DNA of 64,000 nt from Streptomyces goshikiensis (GTDB taxonomy: Bacteria > Actinomycetota > Actinomycetes > Streptomycetales > Streptomycetaceae): positions 124,001-188,000 of the forward strand of contig NZ_BMVE01000002.1 in assembly GCF_014650555.1 (NCBI RefSeq), given 5' to 3'. Position 1 is the first letter of the stretch. The number at the start of each line of letters is the position of its first letter. Under the pieces are notes generated by a model that did no database searches, was not told the origin of the DNA, and saw nothing but the letters and a program-made list of their open reading frames with translations. Positions 45,603-52,854 of the stretch are shown here, piece by piece. Made by a program: the position numbers and the translations under genes.

Positions 45603-46685
45603 ATGTCCGGACCGCTGTATGTTCCCGTCCTGTCGGCGAGACGCCATGCCACAGCGGCTTACCGGAATCTAAGCCCTGCCGTTCAGAGCGACGTAATCCC
45701 GCTCTGGAACCTTCCGCCGCGTCATGGGACTGCATCCGACGTGCTCGCCGCCTTCATGCGGCGGGAAGCCCGTGACGTCAGCAAAGCACAGCGCCATCAT
45801 CCGGCCTGGATCGACCTCCCGTTCGCCGATGAGACCCAGCTGAGGCTGTTCGCCCCGGTGTTGCGGGATCTGGGGAAAACGAGTGTGCTGCGGCCGGTCA
45901 CCGGCCCGGGCCGGCCCGAGCATCAGCAAGCCGTGGCCTTGGAGGTCGCACGCCGCAGCGCGAGCGGAGTCGGGATACGTGTCGCCCTGCCGGGCGAGTG
46001 GGACGAAGGCCGCACCCAACCCGTTCGGGAACTTCTCGCGCGCCTGGACCCGGCCGACGAGGCGGATCTCCTGCTCGATCTGGGTGCCGTACGCGGTGAC
46101 CGTCCTGATGCAGGGAAGGAGGCGCTGCGTGCGCTCGACGCGCTGATTCCCCTGACACCCTGGCGGACGTCCGCGGTCTTGGGCGGCGGGTTCCCCGAAG
46201 TGACCGCTCAGATGCTGGAGCAGGGGCTGCACGCGGAGCCACGCACGGACTGGCACACCTGGCAGGAGCTGGCCGAGAGCAGTCGGAGCCACACACCGTT
46301 GCTCAGCTACGGCGACTACGGCATCCAGCCCGCCCGGGCCATCGGCCGCGAGCCGGCGTCCGGCAAGGGAGGTCCGGCTTGGGGCGTCCTGCGCTACACC
46401 ACCGCCGAGTCGTTCGTCCTCGGCAAGGTGCTGGGGCGCGGCGAGGACCGGATCGCCGTCAACCGGGCGGCTGCCCGGCAGTTCCTGGAACTGCCGGACT
46501 TCCGGGGTCCGGCCGCCAGCGCGGGCGAGAGCTGGCTACGGGACTGCGCGCACGGCCACGGCCCGACTGGTACGGGGAACGCTTCGGACTGGCTCCGCGT
46601 CGGCAACATCCAGCACATGACCTACGTCGTGCGCAGCCTGCGTCCCCAGCCCGGATCCATACCACCGACCGGTCCGCTCAGCTGA
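45603..46685 (+). CDS. T4 beta-family protein
   Basis: This 360-aa protein fits the beta protein family named after a bacteriophage T4 protein. Typical features are the opening GPLYVPVLSARRHATAAYRNL, PLWNLPPR, LLLDLGAV in the middle, and the C-terminal half with LLSYGDYGIQPA, GVLRYTTAESFVLGKV and NIQHMTYVVRSL. ATG 45603 follows GGGGGAGCCGCC. Its 3' end overlaps the convergent SF1 helicase gene by eight bases. Family members often sit next to phage-defence or toxin genes, but activity is unknown. Confidence 0.8.
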   Translation: MSGPLYVPVLSARRHATAAYRNLSPAVQSDVIPLWNLPPRHGTASDVLAAFMRREARDVSKAQRHHPAWIDLPFADETQLRLFAPVLRDLGKTSVLRPVTGPGRPEHQQAVALEVARRSASGVGIRVALPGEWDEGRTQPVRELLARLDPADEADLLLDLGAVRGDRPDAGKEALRALDALIPLTPWRTSAVLGGGFPEVTAQMLEQGLHAEPRTDWHTWQELAESSRSHTPLLSYGDYGIQPARAIGREPASGKGGPAWGVLRYTTAESFVLGKVLGRGEDRIAVNRAAARQFLELPDFRGPAASAGESWLRDCAHGHGPTGTGNASDWLRVGNIQHMTYVVRSLRPQPGSIPPTGPLS

Positions 46686-49203
46686 ACAGCGGTGCCAGCA
46701 CGGCCTCACCCGCCAGGATCCGCCACGCAGGCACCCGGACCGTCCGTGCCACCGGCCCGGTCTTCGCACCACCGCCACCGGAGGGGAGCCCCGTCAGCAG
46801 GTCGGCGCGGGCGTGCGTCAGCCGCAGGTGCCGTGCCCGATCCTGGCCGGCCCGCGGGCCGGCATCGATCAGTACCGCGGTGTTGGCCCCGTCCACGGTG
46901 AACAGCAGGTCCACGGTATGTCCGCCGACCACCGCCGCGCGTTCCAGATCGGTGATCCCGATGGTCCCCAGGTAGTCCTGGAGCCGGTCGGCCAGCTCCT
47001 CGCGGAATCCCGAGGCCGTCGCAGCTCCGAGGCCGACCGGGTCCTGGCCCGCGTAGGCCCCGCCGCGCAACACTGCCGACCGCTCCGCGAGCAGCGCGGG
47101 GAGTCCCGCCTGCTCCTGCCAGAAGGCGTGGCTGCCCACCGTGATGAGCTGCGACTTCGCCCGGGTGACAGCGACGTTCCACAGGTTGACCTGGCTCGCC
47201 ACCCAGTGCGTCGTGCGCGGCGGGGTGTTGCCCGTGGCCACCGGGCTCAGGACCATGACGTCGCGCTGCCCTCCCTGGAAGGCGTGCACCGTGCCGACCC
47301 GAACCCGTTCGTCGTCCGCCCAGAAGCGGGCGAGGGCCTCCTTCTGCGCCCGGAAGGGTGTCACCACCCCGACGGTCGCGTCCTCGGGCAGCCGCAGCAG
47401 CAGCTCGTCCACCGTCCCCCGTACCGCCTGCGCCTCCGCGGCGTTGCGCCAGGACCGGTCACCGCTGCCCCGCGCGGACTCGCCGTGCGCCACGTCCACC
47501 CAGCCCAGTACCGGCACCGGATCCGCCGTACCGAACGGATCCGCGGCCGGCACCTGCCTGCGGACATCGGTCAGGACCTGCAACTGACCTGCGTAGCAGT
47601 AGCCGTTGACGATGTCCGCGATCGCCGGATGGCAGCGGTAGTGCTCGTCGAGCAGCAGGGCCGCCTCTCCGTGCTGCGCGGCCGCGTGGTAAGAGGCGTA
47701 CACGTGGTAGGCGAGCCGGTGGTCCTCCAGCTGCGCCGCGCTCAGCCCGGTCCGCACCCGTGCCTGCCGTTCCTGCTCTGCGGTGATGCCGGGAATGTGG
47801 CCGAGCTGCATGGGGTCGCCGATGATCAGCGCCCGCTTGGCCCGGAACAGCAGGGGCAGGACCGCGGGGATCGAGCACTGGCTCGCCTCGTCGATCACCA
47901 CCAGGTCGAAGAGCTTGGGGGCGAGCTCCAGCTGGCGTACCGAGTGCGTACTGATGGCCCACCCCTTGAGGTGCGCCATGAGGTTGCGCTGGCTCTTCTG
48001 GAACCCCGAATTCCGGCGCAGCGCCTGGAGCCGCTGACCCATGAGCGCGTTGCCTCGGATCATGGCCTCGGCCGCCAGGGCGCGGGCGAGCTCACCCGAC
48101 GCCTCCGACAGTCCGGCGGCGCTCTCCAGCCGTACCCGCTTCAGCTCGTCCTCGTCCTGGCCGAGGAGTACGGGTACGAGTGTGCGCAGCGCGCCTTCCA
48201 CACGCACGGCCTCGGCGAGCGCGATGAGGAGCTCGGGCGGAGCCGGCCGAGTCGCGGCCCAGGACGGCCACGGGGCGGCCGGAGCCGCACCGGCTGCGGC
48301 GACCAACGCGGACAGGGCCCGCCCTCTGCGCCACCGGCCGAGGGCGAACCATCCGGCGCCGGCCGCCTTCCGGGCCCGCTCCTCCCAGCGGGAGAGCGAG
48401 TCTGCCTCGCCGTCCGCCCACGCTGCCTCCAGCAGCTCCACCGGCAGTTCGAGCGCCTCCGCCTGACGGGCCCGCTCCCGGAGCAGCTCCAGCAGGCGCA
48501 TCTCGTCATCCACCAGCCGCGCCGCCTCCGAACGGTGCGCGGCCGACCGCGCGTGCCGGTTGCGCAGGTCACCGGCGACGGTCGCCGCACTACGGCCCGG
48601 GGCTTGGACGGGCTGGGCGAGCAGCGCCTCCAGCTTCGCTGCCTCGCGGACCCGAGCGGGCACACTTCCCGTGCGCATGAGCAGACCGGGAGAGATCTCG
48701 TCGCAGCGCTCGGCCACCACGTTGACGGCCTTGTTGTTCGTGGACGCCACGAGCACGGTCTGGCCGGCGGCGACGGCGGTCGTGACCACGGCGGTCACGA
48801 CCTCGCTCTTGCCGGTACCGGGCGGACCGGTGGCCACGGTCAGCGGCCGGGTCATCGCCGACCGGATCACCAGCTCCTGGCTCTCGTTGCACGGCCCCGG
48901 GGCGACGACGAACGGCGCTTCGCCGACCGGGTCCTCGTCGCCCTGGTCCGTTCCGCCGGTCAGGAGCGCCGCCAGCGCGGTGCCGGGGATCTGGCCGGTG
49001 CGGGCGGACATCTGGAGCAGGTTGTCCACGAGGCCCTCGCTCGCGACCCGCTCCAGCCCCGAGGGCGCGAGGAGGACGGCGGCGTTGTGGGCTCCCGGCC
49101 GCAGCGAGTCCATCACGGAGCGGTCGCTGAGCGCGGACAGGTCGAGGGGCTCCAGTTCGGGAATGCCGAGCTCCGTCAGGAGTTCCCGTACGGCCCGCAC
49201 CAT
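46678..49203 (-). CDS. Upf1/Dna2-like SF1 helicase with C-terminal nuclease-like region
   Basis: This 841-aa protein is an SF1B-type helicase: Walker A ATGPPGTGKSEVV (about residue 129), LVASTNNKAVNVV, DEAS box VVIDEASQCSIPAV (about 434), GDPMQLGHIPG, and motifs V/VI in VRVGTVHAFQGGQRDV and WNVAVTRAKSQLI. A coiled insertion of about 200 residues separates motifs I and II. The C-terminus (VGGHTVDLLF, AVLIDAG) resembles a degenerate Vsr/DUF559-like nuclease fold. ATG 49203 lies seven codons after the TAG of the caspase gene, in the same frame; AGGAGG is 14 bases upstream, further than ideal. It is cotranscribed with caspase and EACC1 genes. Confidence 0.83.
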   Translation of the reverse strand: MVRAVRELLTELGIPELEPLDLSALSDRSVMDSLRPGAHNAAVLLAPSGLERVASEGLVDNLLQMSARTGQIPGTALAALLTGGTDQGDEDPVGEAPFVVAPGPCNESQELVIRSAMTRPLTVATGPPGTGKSEVVTAVVTTAVAAGQTVLVASTNNKAVNVVAERCDEISPGLLMRTGSVPARVREAAKLEALLAQPVQAPGRSAATVAGDLRNRHARSAAHRSEAARLVDDEMRLLELLRERARQAEALELPVELLEAAWADGEADSLSRWEERARKAAGAGWFALGRWRRGRALSALVAAAGAAPAAPWPSWAATRPAPPELLIALAEAVRVEGALRTLVPVLLGQDEDELKRVRLESAAGLSEASGELARALAAEAMIRGNALMGQRLQALRRNSGFQKSQRNLMAHLKGWAISTHSVRQLELAPKLFDLVVIDEASQCSIPAVLPLLFRAKRALIIGDPMQLGHIPGITAEQERQARVRTGLSAAQLEDHRLAYHVYASYHAAAQHGEAALLLDEHYRCHPAIADIVNGYCYAGQLQVLTDVRRQVPAADPFGTADPVPVLGWVDVAHGESARGSGDRSWRNAAEAQAVRGTVDELLLRLPEDATVGVVTPFRAQKEALARFWADDERVRVGTVHAFQGGQRDVMVLSPVATGNTPPRTTHWVASQVNLWNVAVTRAKSQLITVGSHAFWQEQAGLPALLAERSAVLRGGAYAGQDPVGLGAATASGFREELADRLQDYLGTIGITDLERAAVVGGHTVDLLFTVDGANTAVLIDAGPRAGQDRARHLRLTHARADLLTGLPSGGGGAKTGPVARTVRVPAWRILAGEAVLAPLFS

Positions 49204-49224
49204 CTGCGTGCCGTTGCCCTCCTG

Positions 49225-50553
49225 CTAGGTCGGCTGCCAGCGGGCTAGGAGGTCGGCGGCGTCGTCGTCCGCCAGGAGTTCCGTGACCAGCCCGGTGTGC
49301 AGGGAAGGGACACCGTTCGGGCGCAGCCTGTCGCGGCCTTCCTCGTCGGGGGCCAGCTCCATCGACTGGATCAGCAGCGGCGCGATCCGTACGGCGGCGC
49401 GGCGCCGCCCGTCTCCGCCCCGCTCGGGGAGGGTGATCGCCGGATAGCCGTACCAGTACTCCTGTAGCCCGACCCCGTCCGCCTGGGTGCCCCCGCTCTT
49501 CGCCTTCGGCAGCTGAGGAGGGGCGGGGAGGGTGGGCCCGAGTCCCGACTGGATGCTCTCGGACCCCTGGCTGAGCAGGAAGTACGCCTTGCCGCGTCCG
49601 CTGTCGCGATCGGGCAGCATACCGGAGGCCGCCTGCGCACTCAGGCAGTGCACGTAGTAGCGCAATAGCTGCTGCGAGTCGATCCCGTCCCGGGCGTCGA
49701 GTTCGGCCAGCGCCCGCGCCTTCAGCAGGGCGGCGGGCTGGGCTGCGCCGGCGGCGTCGCGGGGAGGAGCGGGGAGGTTGATGGAGCGAGCCACGGACCG
49801 TGCCAGGGGCAGGGAGTGCATCGCCCGGATCGTGGACTTGGTCGGCCGCTGCTCCTGGGGTACGCCGCTGCGCACCATCTGCGCGGTCAGGTACTCGAAG
49901 AGGTCGTCCGGGGTGATCCAGCCGCTGTCCTTGATCCGCCCGCTGCGAAGCCCCTCGACAATCTCGCCGGTGAACCGGGAGGTGCCGAGGGTGGACCCGG
50001 CCGGAGCCATCGCCGAGGCGGCCTGGAGGGCGTCGGAGGCGGTGATGAAGTACACGCCCGTCGGGTGCAGCAGGGTGCTGGGTGCGGGCCGGGCGTTCGT
50101 GTCGCCGGCGCCCTTGGAGGTCCAGCCCTGCACGACCGAACCGCTGGAGCAGCAGTCGAGCAGGACGACCTTCGAGGAGGCCCGGCAGGACTTGAGCATG
50201 CGCTCCAGGGACTCGGCGGCCACCGCGGTGCCCGGCAGGTCGTCCGGGTCGGTGTCCCGGGTGAGGAAGTACAACTGGCCGTCGGTTTCGCAGAACTCCC
50301 CGTGACCGCTGAAGTAGAGGAGGGCGGTCTCGCTGGGCTGCCGCTCTTCCAGATAGGTCTCGATAGCGTGCAGCATCTCGGCGCGGGTCGGCTCGGGGAC
50401 CATCGCGCAGTCGTTGTACATGCCGATCTCGGTGCTCTCCAGTACCGCCTGCATGTAGTGCAGGTCGGCCCGGACGGCGGGGAGGTCGTGGTAGCGCTCG
50501 CTTTCGTACGTGGATACGCCGATGAGCATGGCGTACCGGTCGTTGTCACTCAC
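49225..50553 (-). CDS. Caspase-like (peptidase C14) protease
   Basis: This 442-aa protein has an N-terminal caspase-hemoglobinase fold domain (about 1-220) with catalytic His84 in YFSGHGE and Cys135 in LLDCCSSGS. The strands YAMLIGVSTY and FITASDALQAAS are normal for bacterial C14 proteases. The C-terminal half (about 250-442) has no recognised domain. The ATG overlaps the EACC1 stop by four bases and the stop TAG is followed in frame by the SF1 helicase. Proteases of this group are effectors in counter-invader and programmed-death systems; the substrate here is unknown. Confidence 0.87.
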   Translation of the reverse strand: MSDNDRYAMLIGVSTYESERYHDLPAVRADLHYMQAVLESTEIGMYNDCAMVPEPTRAEMLHAIETYLEERQPSETALLYFSGHGEFCETDGQLYFLTRDTDPDDLPGTAVAAESLERMLKSCRASSKVVLLDCCSSGSVVQGWTSKGAGDTNARPAPSTLLHPTGVYFITASDALQAASAMAPAGSTLGTSRFTGEIVEGLRSGRIKDSGWITPDDLFEYLTAQMVRSGVPQEQRPTKSTIRAMHSLPLARSVARSINLPAPPRDAAGAAQPAALLKARALAELDARDGIDSQQLLRYYVHCLSAQAASGMLPDRDSGRGKAYFLLSQGSESIQSGLGPTLPAPPQLPKAKSGGTQADGVGLQEYWYGYPAITLPERGGDGRRRAAVRIAPLLIQSMELAPDEEGRDRLRPNGVPSLHTGLVTELLADDDAADLLARWQPT

Positions 50554-50957
50554 GCCGCGCCCGGTCCGTCCTCGTGGCCGCCGCCCTCGGTGCCACCGGC
50601 GAGGAACCGCTGGATCTGCTCGTCGTCGGCGCGGGCCTGCCTGCCGGAAATGCTCAGCGTGGCCCCGTCAGGCCGGGTGACGATGATGGTCCGCTGCGGT
50701 ACGCGGGCCAGCCAGATCTGGATACCGGCGGCGACCATGGAACCGCCGCCGAACACCAGGCCGATCAGGTCGGTGACGGGGCCGCCCTTGTCGGTGCCCT
50801 GGGCGGCGGTCTGCGGGCGGGGGACGTCGAGCGCGGCCTGCGGATCGGTGTCCGCGATCTCGGCGAGTAGCTCGCGTACCTCGCGCCGGGCGCGCAGTGG
50901 GTCCTCGTCGACGATGGAGATGCGGAAGCCGGCCGGGCCTGAGTGGATGGCGCTCAC
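50550..50957 (-). CDS. Effector-associated constant component EACC1-like protein
   Basis: This 135-aa protein matches EACC1, a small component described next to caspase, trypsin and other effectors in actinobacterial conflict systems. An N-terminal alpha/beta part (FRISIVDEDPLRARREVREL) leads to a hydrophobic segment (VTDLIGLVFGGGSMVAAGIQ), which may span the membrane, and then to TIIVTRPDGATLSISGRQA. The start GTG 50957 has AGGGGGA about nine bases upstream; the frame extends 13 codons further. It overlaps the caspase start as ATGA. Confidence 0.82.
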   Translation of the reverse strand: MSAIHSGPAGFRISIVDEDPLRARREVRELLAEIADTDPQAALDVPRPQTAAQGTDKGGPVTDLIGLVFGGGSMVAAGIQIWLARVPQRTIIVTRPDGATLSISGRQARADDEQIQRFLAGGTEGGGHEDGPGAA

Positions 50958-51057
50958 GTTCTCTGTCCCCCTGGATTCTCCGTGCGGTGTACACACGGAC
51001 CGACGATCCTATCGCTGATGGCCGACGCCAGCCCTGTGGGTAGCCGGAAGCCGCTGG

Positions 51058-51513
51058 TCAATGGCGTGAAACGGATAGCTCCGCCCATACGGTCTTACCG
51101 GGTGCGTCGGTGCGCGGCGACACCGCCCAACGGTTCGCCAGCCGGGCCACGACGAGCAGTCCGCGGCCCGACTCGGCGTCACCGGGCGTTGAGTGGTGGG
51201 TGAGGAGGGGGACGCGCTCGGTGCGGGTGTCGGAGACCTCGATGAGCAGGGTGCCGGCGGAGCCGGTCAGCCGGAGGTGGAAGTCCGTCCCGGGTACGTG
51301 GCCATGGCGGATGGCGTTGGCGGTGAGCTCGGCGGTGATGAGGGTCAGGGTCTGGTTGGCGGGGGAGGCGTACGGGTGCCCCCAGGTGTCGAGCCGGTGG
51401 GATATGAGCCGCCGGGCGAGGCGGGCGCCGCGGGGCGAGGAGGTGAAGCGCATCGACAACTCGTGACCTTCGGCCGGGTCTGAGGCCAGGGCGGGGGAAG
51501 TTTCGCTGTTCAT
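51058..51513 (-). CDS. HATPase-domain ATP-binding protein (RsbW/anti-sigma-like)
   Basis: This 151-aa single-domain GHKL ATPase is of the Streptomyces regulatory type. N box: ITAELTANAIRHGH; G1 region: IEVSDTRTERVP; G2: ESGRGLLVVARLANRW. Such proteins act as anti-sigma factors or serine kinases. ATG 51513 is chosen with GGAAG upstream; ATG 51522 is possible. With the HTH and DUF397 genes divergently next to it, this makes a WhiJ/AbaA-type cluster that is repeated many times in Streptomyces genomes. The target is not known. Confidence 0.85.
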   Translation of the reverse strand: MNSETSPALASDPAEGHELSMRFTSSPRGARLARRLISHRLDTWGHPYASPANQTLTLITAELTANAIRHGHVPGTDFHLRLTGSAGTLLIEVSDTRTERVPLLTHHSTPGDAESGRGLLVVARLANRWAVSPRTDAPGKTVWAELSVSRH

Positions 51514-51661
51514 GCGGTACACGCTTCCGCCGGGCCCCTACCGTGGACAGAGACGGCGCGCTTACGGGCGGTAGCGGTAGGCGGCAGGTCTGCGCGTGTA
51601 GGCGGGGCGGAGCGTGACGGGTGACGCGGAGCGGCGTTCGCCAGTGGAGGTGATGCCGGGC

Positions 51662-52504
51662 ATGAGAGAACCGACGCAATCGGCCGACGAGGAAGCGGGA
51701 CCCGACCCTGACTCGGGGATGCTGCGGGTCTTCGGCCGCCAGCTCAAACGCTTCCGGCTACGGGCCGGCATGGAACGCCCTTAGTTCGGCGCCCGGTTGG
51801 GCTACTCGGTCTCGACGATCGCCGCGTACGAGCAGGGTCGGCGGGTCCCGCCCCCGGAGGCCATCGACCAGGCGGACGAGGTGCTGGACGCGGGCGGCGT
51901 CCTGATGGAGATGAAGGAGGAGGTCGCGCGGGCACAGTTCCCGGCGTTCTTCCGGGGCGCGGCGAAGCTGGAGGCGGAGGCGGTCGAACTGCATGCCTAT
52001 GACGCGCACGTGGTGAAGGGGCTGATGCAGACCGAGGACTATGCCCGTGCGGTGTTCCGGATGTGGCGCCCCCTGCTGGACGACGAGACCATCGAGCAAC
52101 GGATCGCAGCTCGTTTGGCCCGGCAAGAGATCTTCACCAGGCGTCCGCACCCGCACCTGAGCTTCGTCATCGAAGAGGCGGCGCTTCGCAAGCGCCTCGG
52201 CGGCACGTCGGTCTGGAGAGGTCAGCTGGAACAGATCCTGCTGATCGGCCAGGCACGCCACGTGGGTGTTCAGGTGATGCCGCTAGATCGCGAAGAGCAC
52301 GCGGGACTTGCCGGCCCCTTCACCTTGATGGAGATGAAGGATGGTCGGAGGATTGCCTACACGGAGGTGCAGAGCGACAGCCGTTTGCACACCGAGCGGG
52401 GCAGGGTCCGTGAGCTGGAAGCCACCTATGGCACCCTGCGGGCTCAGGCTCTCACCCCGCGGGAGTCGCAGGCACTGATCGAGAAGTTGCTGGGAGAGTC
52501 ATGA
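51662..52504 (+). pseudogene. WhiJ-type XRE/DUF5753 regulator interrupted by an in-frame amber codon
   Basis: From ATG 51662 the frame reads 40 codons, meets TAG at 51782-51784, then continues open for 240 codons to 52504. The interruption falls in the helix-turn-helix: LRVFGRQLKRFRLRAGMERP, stop, FGARLGYSVSTIAAYEQGRR. Homologues usually have Glu or Gln there, so GAG to TAG is the simplest explanation. The rest is a DUF5753 ligand-like domain (YDAHVVKGLMQTEDYARAVF; VMPLDREEHAGLAG). Codon bias remains good after the stop, so the lesion is recent, or the codon is read through. The DUF397 gene overlaps its stop as ATGA. Confidence 0.75.
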
Positions 52505-52764
52505 TCGTGAAGCAGTCGAGGCATGAGACCGACGTACTTGCCTGGTTCAAGAGCAGCTACAGCGCCGGAGACGGCGGGGATTGCGTCGAGGTTGCCGTGG
52601 AGTGGCGGAAGTCGAGCCACAGCACTGGTTCCGGGGGTGAGTGCCTTGAGGTGGCCGCATGCCCCCAGGCCATCCACGTGCGCGACTCCAAGGACGCGAA
52701 CCGTCCGGGCATCACGCTCGGAGCATTCGCGTGGACCGCATTCGTGGGCTTCGCGACCCGGTAG
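52501..52764 (+). CDS. DUF397 protein with two repeats
   Basis: This 87-aa protein carries the DUF397 signature twice: WFKSSYSAGDGGDCVEVA and WRKSSHSTGSGGECLEVA, followed by IHVRDSKD. Small DUF397 proteins accompany WhiJ-type regulators in Streptomyces and are thought to modulate them. It overlaps the broken regulator gene by four bases, so it depends on translation that would have to pass the upstream amber codon or restart. A strong terminator follows. Confidence 0.87.
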   Translation: MIVKQSRHETDVLAWFKSSYSAGDGGDCVEVAVEWRKSSHSTGSGGECLEVAACPQAIHVRDSKDANRPGITLGAFAWTAFVGFATR

Positions 52765-52783
52765 ACACGCTCAAAGCGGTCAA

Positions 52784-52821
52784 GGGGCTGCCTCGGACTC
52801 GTCAGGGTCCGAGGCAGCCCC
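52784..52821. terminator. Strong terminator between convergent DUF397 and methylase genes
   Basis: GGGGCTGCCTCGGAC and GTCCGAGGCAGCCCC form a perfect 15-bp stem with an eight-base loop. Confidence 0.85.
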
Positions 52822-52854
52822 GCTCTAGTAGCTAGGCCGACTCTCGCTCCCAGC

